A DNA stretch of 33,663 nt from positions 1 through 33,663 of the IMG/VR virus record IMGVR_UViG_3300010885_024781; one strand, given 5' to 3'. Below are positions 26,646 to 33,531 of this stretch, one piece after another; within the stretch, counting starts at the first letter, position 1, and every line of letters starts with the position of its first letter. The stretch is from a virus. Under the pieces are notes generated by a model. That model saw only the letters and a list, made by a program, of their open reading frames with translations. It had not been told where the DNA came from and searched no databases. The translations under genes and the position numbers were made by a program.

Positions 26646-26841
26646 ATCTTTCTCTCCTTAATAAATCATTAAGCAAAAAACTATAAGATTCTATTGCTTT
26701 ATGTTGTTCTTCTGTGTGTGGAGGGTTAGGATAATCCGGTTCAAAACCTATCAGATTGTCAAAGGATGAAGGAATATCATTATAGTTACTGAATGTTTTA
26801 ATATTTCTTTCATCTAATATTACAAATTTACCAGTTATCAT
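26629..26841 (-). CDS. Small conserved protein between gp5 and PAAR
   Basis: A 70-residue protein (MITGKFVILDERNIKTFSNYNDIPSSFDNLIGFEPDYPNPPHTEEQHKAIESYSFLLNDLLRRERYASSN). It is acidic, with a strand-like start, a DYPNPPHTEEQH linker and a C-terminal helix. It overlaps gp5 upstream by ATGA and the PAAR gene downstream by 17 bases, so it is certainly part of the spike operon. A small ORF of this type is usual at this position in marine T4-like phages. I have no functional name; it may be a scaffolding or loading factor for the spike tip, which is speculation from context. Confidence 0.8.
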   Translation of the reverse strand: MITGKFVILDERNIKTFSNYNDIPSSFDNLIGFEPDYPNPPHTEEQHKAIESYSFLLNDLLRRERYASSN

Positions 26842-27752
26842 GGGTTCAAATCTATTCTGGGTGCAGTTAATTTCATGTTACCTTTTGAATCAATATAACA
26901 ATGTCCACCAATTGCCGCATCAAAATTTCCAGTTACTTCCATTTTTACATTTTTTAATACTTTAACGTTTGCATTTCCATTAACTGTAATGTTACAATTT
27001 CCTTGAATATTAACAAAATCATCTCCAGCAACAATTTCATAATTTTTTCCTTTGATTTTTGTTACTTGACTACCATCAGGATAGATTTCAAAGAACGTTC
27101 CTGTTCTGTGTGCTAAATTAATTCTTTCTGCGTTGGGTGTGTCATCCATTTCAAATAGATGACCAGACTCAGTTTCTTTTACATCATCATATGGTGGTAC
27201 TGCTGCATATGTCGATTTTGGTTCATCCCACGTTCCACCACCAGCAATTGCAACGCCTTTAGTTAGTGCTGCGTTTCTTTTTCCTATCAATGTTGTATCA
27301 ATTTTTTCGTTTCGATATACTCTACTTGATGTAGGTTCTTCAGGATATCTAGGATAATTAGTTGCACTCTCACCTAGTTTCTTTGGGGCAGAGTTTAATT
27401 GTGTTCCGTTTCTTGGGTCAGTAAATCCTTTTTGTGGATTGTTTGTATATGGTTTTGGTATGCCAGCAAGTACCCCAGTATAAATTGGAAACTGACCAGA
27501 TGCACCATCCATAAAGAATCCCATGACCCAATCACCTTCTCTGGGTGTCGAGAATTCATCTGAATTGTTTATCGGAAGTACAGGTTGTGCCCAAGGTAAA
27601 TCTTCTGTTGGTATTTGTGTCTTATCTTCTGTATGCCAACCAAAAATACGAATTCTACATCTGCCCATTTTTAAAGGATCAATTCTATCTTCTACGACAC
27701 CAATCCACCAAACAAAACCATTCATTCCTAAGTATGCATTATTCATTTTCAT
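26838..27752 (-). CDS. gp5: Baseplate hub spike gp5, lacking lysozyme domain
   Basis: A 304-residue central spike protein. The N-terminal OB-fold domain matches T4 gp5 closely (FVWWIGVVEDRIDPLKMGRCRIRIFGWHTEDKTQIPTEDLPWAQPVLPI, then PREGDWVMGFFMDGASGQFPIYTGVLAGIP). T4 gp5 has a lysozyme of about 170 residues between the OB domain and the C-terminal beta-prism; here only a short linker (EEPTSSRVYRNEKIDTTLIGKRN) is present. The C-terminal part (FEIYPDGSQVTKIKGKNYEIVAGDDFVNIQGNCNITVNGNANVKV) forms the intertwined triple beta-helix. The ATG overlaps the hub gene stop as TAATG; a second ATG two codons in (MKMNN) is possible. Loss of lysozyme is common in phages of this group and means wall digestion at entry, if needed, is done by another protein. 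Confidence 0.93.
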   Translation of the reverse strand: MKMNNAYLGMNGFVWWIGVVEDRIDPLKMGRCRIRIFGWHTEDKTQIPTEDLPWAQPVLPINNSDEFSTPREGDWVMGFFMDGASGQFPIYTGVLAGIPKPYTNNPQKGFTDPRNGTQLNSAPKKLGESATNYPRYPEEPTSSRVYRNEKIDTTLIGKRNAALTKGVAIAGGGTWDEPKSTYAAVPPYDDVKETESGHLFEMDDTPNAERINLAHRTGTFFEIYPDGSQVTKIKGKNYEIVAGDDFVNIQGNCNITVNGNANVKVLKNVKMEVTGNFDAAIGGHCYIDSKGNMKLTAPRIDLNP

Positions 27753-29182
27753 TATCCTTTAATTCCAGCAACAGTATTTTTCCATATCAAAGAACCATTA
27801 TCAACAGAATCAAACTTAGAAACAGTACTATCTTTGACTGCTTCAAATACCGTTACATATTCTGATGACTGTATCATGTGTCTAACTGCGGTAACGAGAT
27901 ATTTACCAGAATAATACTTGTCAATACCTTTTGATTGTTTGTCTGAAACTGGTTCGTTGGAGTATAATTTAAAATTGATTGTTTTTCCTACTGACAAATT
28001 TGGGTCACCGGGTATGCTGAATTTTACTTTCATATGATTTGCTAATAATAATTGAGACTTTCTTTGTGATACAAATGTCTCAAAAAAATAATCATTTTGA
28101 ACTGAACCTGATTTTGATTTTATGTATTCTGAGTCTTGTTGATTTGCATTTGACATCGACAGTTTATAACTACCTTGAGGAGTATTATATAACTCATGTC
28201 CAAATCTATTTTGTAGATTGTTTACTACTGGATTATTATTTAATCGTGTTGATTTTTGTTGATATGTGTTGTAATTAAAATCTACAATCTTATATCTTCT
28301 CAATAATGGATCAATAGACAAAAGACGATTTGCAAAAGTTCCTTCTGAGACAGATTCAACAGTATTAAATGTGTCTAATATTTCATATGTCAAAACATTA
28401 AATATCTGTTTGCTTGCATCACCATAATTATCTTTTTCTGATGTATTTTTAGGACGATACTCATATGTAAAATATGGATCAGTTTTAAATAATGATTGTA
28501 GAGATTTGAAATTGTACCCTTCGACGTTTTCATAGAATATCATATCACTACCCATGACACCACCTGATGCTGATTGTGCATATGAACACAACCAATTAAG
28601 TGTTTCAAATGGGCTAAAATTTGGTACTATTATGCTGTAAACACCTTTTGTTTTTTCTATATTTGCTTCTTTGTATTTTTCTTTTGGTGCTTTTATTTTT
28701 GTTTTCAGAACATCTTTTACTATATCAGATACGCCTTGACCTTTATATGATTTGCTAATCTTATATTGATTTGACAATACTAATTCATCAGAACAAAAAT
28801 GAATAACATAGTTTTCCGTATCGAAGTTTAAACTTTTTCTTCTATTTGAGATTTTATAGACTCGAAATATTTTGTCTATTCTTAAATTCGGATTATTATC
28901 TTTACCAAATGCAAATCGAATATATTCATTTCCGTGCATCTGTAGTTTTTCAATCATACCTTGTGCATCTTCAACTAACATATTTCCTGATACTGCATTA
29001 TTGAAGATGTCTTCAAAATATGAAAGTTCAATCATCATTGGTTTTAAATCTACAACAGGAAAATTTCCACCAAGCAAATTTATTGCGATTAGATTATAGT
29101 CTTTACTATATCTTACGCCTATTTGAGAGTTACCGCCTGTGCTTGATGATTGCCCACCTGAAGATGCTAATGATGTTGCCAT
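27752..29182 (-). CDS. Baseplate hub protein, gp27-like
   Basis: A 476-residue hub protein directly upstream of gp5, the place and partner expected for T4 gp27 (391 residues), whose trimer forms the ring on which gp5 sits. Pattern matches include VVDLKPMMIELSYFEDIFNNAVSGNMLVEDAQGMIEKLQMHGNEYIRFAF (first tube-like domain), GQGVSDIVKDVLKT and VPNFSPFETLNWLCSYAQSASGG (alpha/beta domain). At the end, LSVGKTINFKLYSNEP...YYSGKYLVTAVRHMIQSSEYVTVFEAVKD matches the final OB-like strands of gp27 and phage Mu gp44. It begins right after gp53 (TAAATG) and ends in TAATG with gp5. Sequence likeness to T4 gp27 itself is low, so the name rests on pattern and position. Confidence 0.82.
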   Translation of the reverse strand: MATSLASSGGQSSSTGGNSQIGVRYSKDYNLIAINLLGGNFPVVDLKPMMIELSYFEDIFNNAVSGNMLVEDAQGMIEKLQMHGNEYIRFAFGKDNNPNLRIDKIFRVYKISNRRKSLNFDTENYVIHFCSDELVLSNQYKISKSYKGQGVSDIVKDVLKTKIKAPKEKYKEANIEKTKGVYSIIVPNFSPFETLNWLCSYAQSASGGVMGSDMIFYENVEGYNFKSLQSLFKTDPYFTYEYRPKNTSEKDNYGDASKQIFNVLTYEILDTFNTVESVSEGTFANRLLSIDPLLRRYKIVDFNYNTYQQKSTRLNNNPVVNNLQNRFGHELYNTPQGSYKLSMSNANQQDSEYIKSKSGSVQNDYFFETFVSQRKSQLLLANHMKVKFSIPGDPNLSVGKTINFKLYSNEPVSDKQSKGIDKYYSGKYLVTAVRHMIQSSEYVTVFEAVKDSTVSKFDSVDNGSLIWKNTVAGIKG

Positions 29183-29836
29183 TTATTTTTCCAATAATGT
29201 TTTAAGACGATTTTCCATATCTTCTGAATATGATTTATTAACTATATTGACTTCTTTTTTAGATTCATTTAATTGGTCTTCATATTCATATATTGTTAAA
29301 GTGTCTTTGCTTATTGTTGTTGTTACTGTAGCAGAGATTCCACTTATAGGATCTGGTGAAAATACATTCGTTGTAACTAAATGTTCAGGAAGATTATTAT
29401 ATGTGTCTTCATCAACATTAAATGCATTTATGGTTGTAGTGTTTGTTGTTGAATCAACAGTAGTTACTAGTTTTCTATAATATTTTACTGTTGATTGTGT
29501 CCAAGATAATACATCAACACCAGATAATCCAGATTCCTCTGCATATTTGTCAATTAGATACTTATTAAAATTTTGATACGATAATCCTAAGTCCCATTGT
29601 GGGTCTATTGTTTGATTACCGTAAAGAAATATCCAATAACGATATGGATCATCATAATATTTCGTTGCAATTATCTCTGGCAAATCGCCTTCTTGAACTG
29701 TATATTTGTAAAATAGTGCAGGATTATTCAATAAAGAAGGAACAATATTTACTCTCTTCATCAGATTTAATGATAGAGTAGAAACACCATTAGGTTGTGT
29801 TATTGCAATAATAGGAAAATTTTCAAAGAACTTCAT
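29183..29836 (-). CDS. gp53: Baseplate wedge subunit gp53
   Basis: A 217-residue homologue of T4 gp53 (196 residues), the wedge protein that links the gp6 ring to the hub. The LysM-like segment is clear: FYKYTVQEGDLPEIIATKYYDDPYRYWIFLYGNQTIDPQWDLGLSYQNFNKYLIDKY (residues about 42-98). It corresponds to T4 YYIKGSPRPEELANAIYGNPQLYWVLLMCNDNYDPYYGW. The C-terminal part ends in a helix (YEDQLNESKKEVNIVNKSYSEDMENRLKTLLEK), as in T4. A strong AGGAG site lies eight bases before the ATG, which overlaps the gp48 stop as ATGA. Assignment is firm. Confidence 0.93.
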   Translation of the reverse strand: MKFFENFPIIAITQPNGVSTLSLNLMKRVNIVPSLLNNPALFYKYTVQEGDLPEIIATKYYDDPYRYWIFLYGNQTIDPQWDLGLSYQNFNKYLIDKYAEESGLSGVDVLSWTQSTVKYYRKLVTTVDSTTNTTTINAFNVDEDTYNNLPEHLVTTNVFSPDPISGISATVTTTISKDTLTIYEYEDQLNESKKEVNIVNKSYSEDMENRLKTLLEK

Positions 29837-30993
29837 CTAACTTCTCCTGCTTTCAGTCTATTTCTATCAACAATATCAAGTTCTTTAAATCCTAAAGTCA
29901 AACGAGTTTGCACTGGTGCACCATTTTCGTGTGCTGCCCAACCGTTAGGCGCATAATCTACAGATATACTTTCGAGAACACAACTACCAATTTTAAATAG
30001 TCTATCGTTTTCTGTTCCTTGATTCCCATCCAAATAATTTGCTGCTGCATTTCCTAATCCAGGAATAATACTGTTTCCTGCTTTCTGTAACATAGCAGAT
30101 AGTGCAGAAAAGTTTCCAGTCTTTGCCATTAAAAATTTAATTTCAAATTCTGATGGAGGAACAAAATACATACCTCCCGTTCCAGATATAGTTGGTGATG
30201 CTGCATAATTAAACGTATTGATAATTGCAGTAACTTGGTCTGCTTCTTCTTTTGATTTTGGTGTGAACATAAACTCCATAGTAAATTGTCTGAGACCAAC
30301 ACCACGATATAGAAGTTGTATCTGTGGATTTAGTGCTTTTGCTTGTGTCTTTAGAAACAAATCATTTAAGTCTTTGCCTGTGCCTCCACCAAGTCCAGAT
30401 AATGCTGTTGTTGCATCCGTTAGATTTTCAGACTGACCTAATGCACCAAATGCACCAGAAACCCCACCCTTGTCATATCCTTCAGAGACAGATTTTGCAG
30501 CACCAACTGCGGCCTGTCCTGCTTGTAATATTCCACCACCTATGTCGGCAAGATTTAATTCTCCATATTCATGATTATAATTCATAGCAAGAGTGTCTGG
30601 CATGTACAAATTGATTACTGCTGCATTTTTTGTTTTCTTTGGTGATAGTGCAGCACTTATATTTTTTTTAGTATCGATATTTCCGATACTTTGCAATGCA
30701 CTTTTACCTAGATTTTCTACAGTTTGTACAAATCCTGATATTCCACCGCCAGTTCCAGCAGATGCTTGATTGGTAGCAGTTTCTACTGATTTTTTAATAT
30801 CAAATTGTCTGGGTTGAACATTTCTTATTGAAAACTGAACAATATGCATACGCGAAGGATCATTTCCTAATTCTCTAGGATATTGAAACATCTGCACACC
30901 TTTTTTACTTCCAAATAGTTTACCCAAAGGACCTTCAAGTGCGCCTGTTAATCCGCCAGTTGATATACCACCAATTTGATTTAATATAGCCAT
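29833..30993 (-). CDS. gp48: Baseplate tail-tube cap gp48
   Basis: A 386-residue protein matching T4 gp48 (364 residues), the second disc on which the tail tube starts. The diagnostic part is QIQLLYRGVGLRQFTMEFMFTPKSKEEADQVTAIINTFNYAASP (T4 ...TKVFTWDLTPRSTEDLMAIINIYQYFNY) followed by FKIGSCVLESISVDYAPNGWAAHENGAPVQTRLTLGFKELDIVDRNRL (T4 FGPCQIQSIRFDKTPNG...). The middle has Gly/Ala-rich helices. It is the first gene of the leftward operon. The ATG at 30993 has no Shine-Dalgarno sequence; the leader just before it is A/C-rich (AACAACAACC). Two TATAAATA boxes lie upstream on this strand. Its neighbours gp53 and gp4 support the call. Confidence 0.9.
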   Translation of the reverse strand: MAILNQIGGISTGGLTGALEGPLGKLFGSKKGVQMFQYPRELGNDPSRMHIVQFSIRNVQPRQFDIKKSVETATNQASAGTGGGISGFVQTVENLGKSALQSIGNIDTKKNISAALSPKKTKNAAVINLYMPDTLAMNYNHEYGELNLADIGGGILQAGQAAVGAAKSVSEGYDKGGVSGAFGALGQSENLTDATTALSGLGGGTGKDLNDLFLKTQAKALNPQIQLLYRGVGLRQFTMEFMFTPKSKEEADQVTAIINTFNYAASPTISGTGGMYFVPPSEFEIKFLMAKTGNFSALSAMLQKAGNSIIPGLGNAAANYLDGNQGTENDRLFKIGSCVLESISVDYAPNGWAAHENGAPVQTRLTLGFKELDIVDRNRLKAGEVR

Positions 30994-31014
30994 GGTTGTT
31001 GTTCTAGAATAGAG

Positions 31015-31022
31015 TATAAATA
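31015..31022 (+). promoter_or_regulatory. T4-type late promoter, rightward (gp4 operon)
   Basis: Exact TATAAATA on the plus strand in the 63-base divergent gap. Expected start of transcription is near 31029, giving a leader of about 28 bases with AAGGAA before the gp4 ATG at 31057. It is one half of an 18-base perfect palindrome at 31013-31030, the other half being the leftward promoter. Confidence 0.72.
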
Positions 31023-31028
31023 TTTATA
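31021..31028 (-). promoter_or_regulatory. T4-type late promoter, leftward (gp48 operon), proximal
   Basis: Exact TATAAATA on the minus strand, overlapping the rightward box by two bases. Expected start near 31014, giving an approximately 20-base leader for gp48 without a Shine-Dalgarno sequence. Confidence 0.7.
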
Positions 31029-31046
31029 CTAATTTTTTAAGGAAAT

Positions 31047-31054
31047 TATTTATA
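31047..31054 (-). promoter_or_regulatory. T4-type late promoter, leftward, distal
   Basis: A second exact minus-strand TATAAATA, 26 bases upstream of the proximal one and within the gp4 leader. If active it would start near 31040, and its transcript would carry the palindrome in its leader. Confidence 0.5.
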
Positions 31055-31056
31055 CT

Positions 31057-31497
31057 ATGAGCCGTCCTCAACCCATTAGATGGAAACCAAAGAATCCACA
31101 AAAGTATCTTGGTGACTATAACAATATATGGGCAAGGTCATCATGGGAAGTTCGTGTAATGAATTGGTTTGACAGAAATCCAGATGTAATCGAATGGGGT
31201 TCTGAAGAACTTATAATACCATATATATCACCTGTTGATGGTCGGCCACATAGATATTTTCCTGACTTTTTTGTTAAGGTTAAAACAAAAGAAGGTAAAG
31301 TAAAAACTATGGTAGTTGAAGTTAAACCCGATAGAGAAACAAAAGAACCAAAACAAAAACAAAGAATAACTAAGCAATATATTCAAGAAGTTGTGACGTA
31401 TGGAGTCAACCAAGCAAAGTGGAAGTACGCAGAAGAATACTGTCTTGATAGAGGTTGGGAATTTAAAATATTGACAGAAAAACATATAGGAATATAA
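31057..31497 (+). CDS. gp4: Head completion protein gp4 (nuclease fold)
   Basis: A 146-residue homologue of T4 gp4 (about 150 residues), the head-completion protein needed after DNA packaging. Matches are RWKPKNPQKYLGDYNNIWARSSWEVRVMNWFDRNPDVIEWGSEELIIPYISPVDGRPHRYFPDFFVK. The fold is that of PD-(D/E)xK nucleases of the TnsA N-terminal type. The presumed catalytic set is visible as E30 in SSWEVRVM, D70 in YFPDFFVK and VVEVKP with Glu87 and Lys89. The ATG at 31057 has a distant AAGGAA; the stop abuts the next start (TAAATG). Rightward transcription probably starts from the divergent late promoter. T4 also places gene 4 next to gene 53, which agrees with the context. Confidence 0.93.
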   Translation: MSRPQPIRWKPKNPQKYLGDYNNIWARSSWEVRVMNWFDRNPDVIEWGSEELIIPYISPVDGRPHRYFPDFFVKVKTKEGKVKTMVVEVKPDRETKEPKQKQRITKQYIQEVVTYGVNQAKWKYAEEYCLDRGWEFKILTEKHIGI

Positions 31498-32100
31498 ATG
31501 ACAATCAGACCGTCAAAGTTAACAACCTTAGCACAACAGCATTCCTCACTGAATCACGATACTTTTTCAAAAAAGAGTATTGAATGGTTACAAAAAGAAG
31601 TAAAGAAATTAAAAAATCCAACAGCATTATCAAAAGGAATTTTAAGAGAAAGAGACAGATTTACAAAAAGACCAACTATAGGTGGTCTTTATTTTTTATA
31701 TTACGAACCAAAATATTCAGATAAATTACCATATTATGATGTTTTTCCTTTAGTTCTTGTTCTTGAAAGATATAATGATGGAATACTGGGATTAAATCTG
31801 CATTATCTTCCTCCAATGTTTAGAGCAGTATTTTTAGATAAACTTTTAGGATATGCATCATATGATGATAATAATGATATTAAAAAACTTAGAGTGACAT
31901 ACGATATTCTTGCTGGTGCTAAATCTAATAGACTATTTAAACCTTGTATCAAACGATATTTAAATGCAAATATGGCAACACCACCATTAAAAGTAGAACC
32001 TAGCGAATGGGAAACAGCAATATTTTTACCAACACATAGATTCCAAAAAGCAAAAACAACCACTGTTTGGAATGAATCACTAGAAACAGCAAAGGAATAA
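31498..32100 (+). CDS. Conserved T4-like phage protein, role unknown (possibly gp2-type)
   Basis: A 200-residue protein with a basic, helix-rich N-terminus (SIEWLQKEVKKLKNPTALSKGILRERDRFTKRPTIGG) and a conserved core (LYFLYYEPKYSDKLPYYDVFPLVLVLERYNDGILGLNLHYLPPMFRAVFLDKLLGYASYDD). I know the core motif (PYYDxFPLVL...GLNLHYLP) from many large marine phages as a conserved protein. In some annotations such proteins are compared with the T4 DNA-end protector gp2, which in T4 neighbours gene 4, but I cannot support that from sequence alone. The basic N-terminus and lack of beta-fibre style would suit a nucleic-acid-associated or assembly protein. AGGA lies seven bases before the ATG. Confidence 0.85.
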   Translation: MTIRPSKLTTLAQQHSSLNHDTFSKKSIEWLQKEVKKLKNPTALSKGILRERDRFTKRPTIGGLYFLYYEPKYSDKLPYYDVFPLVLVLERYNDGILGLNLHYLPPMFRAVFLDKLLGYASYDDNNDIKKLRVTYDILAGAKSNRLFKPCIKRYLNANMATPPLKVEPSEWETAIFLPTHRFQKAKTTTVWNESLETAKE

Positions 32101-32101
32101 C

Positions 32102-32782
32102 ATGGCCGGCACAATAAGTAATTTTCTATCTTCGTTTAAAGGAGATGCTGCTAGACCCAGTAGATTTGATGTCGAGATTCCTGTACCCTTAAAACTTGTA
32201 TCGTACAGAAATCTTGGTCAAAGATTAACTTTGCGTTGTGAAAATGCTGAACTACCTAGCAGAACTTTAGCAACAACAGAACGAAAGATTTATGGACCAA
32301 CAGAAAAGCATCCATATGTCAGCACATATAACGAATCAACATTTACGTTTATTGTAAGTGACGATATGCTAGAAAAGAAATTCTTTGATGCATGGATGGA
32401 TCTAATCAATCCTAGGTCTACGTTTAATGTAGCATACAAAAAAGATTACATGACAAACATTACAGTGAATCAATATGATTTGCAGAATAAGAAGACATAT
32501 AGTGTTTCATTGAATGAAGCATTTCCATTATCTGTAAATCAACTAGATTTGGATTGGAGTAATGAATCTGCATATCATAAACTTTCTGTCGTATTTGCAT
32601 ATTACACATGGGAAAGAAATGATATTACAGGTCTAGCCGCTGAAGTATTTAATGCCGGAGTTAGTTCTGCTGTAGATGCTGGTGTAAACTTTTTGAATTC
32701 TACATTCAGCGGGAATCCAAATGACACCGGAACCGTTTATGATATGAAGAGTATTGCAAGTAAAATAGATTCTTTGCAATGA
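32102..32782 (+). CDS. Tail-tube-fold protein, probable tube initiator gp54
   Basis: A 226-residue protein with the gp19 tail-tube fold pattern: ARPSRFDVEIPV...LTLRCENAELPSRTLATTERKIYGP, STFTFIVSDDMLEKKFFDAWMDLI, YKKDYMTNITVNQYDLQNKKTYSVSLNEAFPLSVNQLDLDWSNESAYHKLSVVFAYYTWE. These line up with T4 gp19 (ARPNLFQVEIS...FTFQCKATALPAG...FVDWQ...IKGLWPTNVGELQLDWDS...VTLALDYWE). It is longer than gp19 (163 residues), with a C-terminal extension of about 50 residues. It lies beside the hub genes rather than next to a sheath gene. I therefore favour the baseplate tube initiator (gp54 role) over the main tube subunit, without proof. AAGGA precedes the ATG. Confidence 0.83.
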   Translation: MAGTISNFLSSFKGDAARPSRFDVEIPVPLKLVSYRNLGQRLTLRCENAELPSRTLATTERKIYGPTEKHPYVSTYNESTFTFIVSDDMLEKKFFDAWMDLINPRSTFNVAYKKDYMTNITVNQYDLQNKKTYSVSLNEAFPLSVNQLDLDWSNESAYHKLSVVFAYYTWERNDITGLAAEVFNAGVSSAVDAGVNFLNSTFSGNPNDTGTVYDMKSIASKIDSLQ

Positions 32783-32802
32783 TATATTAAAGGAGAAATA
32801 TT

Positions 32803-33531
32803 ATGGCTTTGCCAAAAATTGATGTACCCATTTATGAACTTGAATTGCCACTTTCAAAAAGAAAAGTACAGTTTCGTCCATTTGTTGTTAAAGAACAAAG
32901 AAATTTGCTGATGGCACTTGAAGCCAACGACAGCGAAACTGTAAAAACAAACGTCAAAAATGTTCTTGCGAGTTGTACCTTAAGTGATGATATTGACATC
33001 GAACATCTTCCTGTAGTTGATGTCGAATATTACTTTCTACATCTTCGTGCAAGGTCTGTTGGTGAAATTGTTGAAAATTCATACAAGTGCAACAATGAAG
33101 TTGAAATTGATAAGCCTTGCGGTAACATAATGGACGTAAAAGTAAACCTTCTTGACATTGGAGTTGAAATGCAAGAAGGAACAGAAGATACAGTTAAGAT
33201 TACCGATAAGATAACAATTAAGTTAAAATATCCTGAGTTTTCTGTAATGGAAAAAATTAATGCTGAATCAAGTATTGAAGAATTTGCATTTAAGATAATC
33301 GCAGAAAGCATAGAATACATTCATGATGGTGAACAGTTTTATTATGCAAAAGAATCAACACCCGAAGAGTTACTTGAGTTTGTTGAGTCTTTAAATCAAT
33401 CACAGTTTGATAAGTTGCAGGTGTTTTTTGAGAACTTACCTAGATTGAAAACTAAAGTAGACTTTAAGTGTAATAAGTGCGGGTTCGACCACAGTATTGA
33501 TGTGGAGGGACTTGAAAGTTTTTTCGTCTAA
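32803..33531 (+). CDS. gp26: gp26-like baseplate / tail assembly protein, frameshift ORF 1
   Basis: A 242-residue protein of the T4 base-plate protein (gp26-type) family. The N-terminal region (IYELELPLSKRKVQFRPFVVKEQRNLLMALEANDSE) and IEHLPVVDVEYYFLHLRARSVGEIVE are characteristic. Four cysteines, C96 and C106 in YKCNNEVEIDKPCGN plus C223 and C226 in FKCNKCGFDH, probably make a split zinc ribbon. An AAAGGAG site precedes the ATG. The gene ends TTT TTC GTC TAA, and the heptamer T TTT TTC is a canonical -1 slippery site. The -1 frame is open from there to the window edge and looks coding. The layout resembles the G/G-T tail-assembly chaperones of lambda-type phages: a short product and a -1 fusion. 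The baseplate-hub name is from the family; the chaperone role is inference. Confidence 0.88.
   Translation: MALPKIDVPIYELELPLSKRKVQFRPFVVKEQRNLLMALEANDSETVKTNVKNVLASCTLSDDIDIEHLPVVDVEYYFLHLRARSVGEIVENSYKCNNEVEIDKPCGNIMDVKVNLLDIGVEMQEGTEDTVKITDKITIKLKYPEFSVMEKINAESSIEEFAFKIIAESIEYIHDGEQFYYAKESTPEELLEFVESLNQSQFDKLQVFFENLPRLKTKVDFKCNKCGFDHSIDVEGLESFFV
33504..33525 (+). promoter_or_regulatory. Probable -1 programmed frameshift signal
   Basis: The heptamer TTTTTTC at 33519-33525, in the frame T TTT TTC, matches the X XXY YYZ rule exactly. A Shine-Dalgarno-like GGAGGG at 33504-33509 lies nine bases upstream, near the spacing at which an internal SD stimulates -1 shifting in E. coli dnaX. The zero-frame stop TAA follows one codon later. 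I saw no clear downstream hairpin or pseudoknot. Confidence 0.75.

Noticed and set aside
31228-31485. Minus-strand 85-residue open frame over gp4
   Set aside because: Phe/Cys-rich antisense image of a clear gp4 gene; no ribosome site or family likeness.
32102-32782. Main tail tube gp19
   Set aside because: The fold fits, but the C-terminal extension and hub-gene context favour the tube initiator; not settled.
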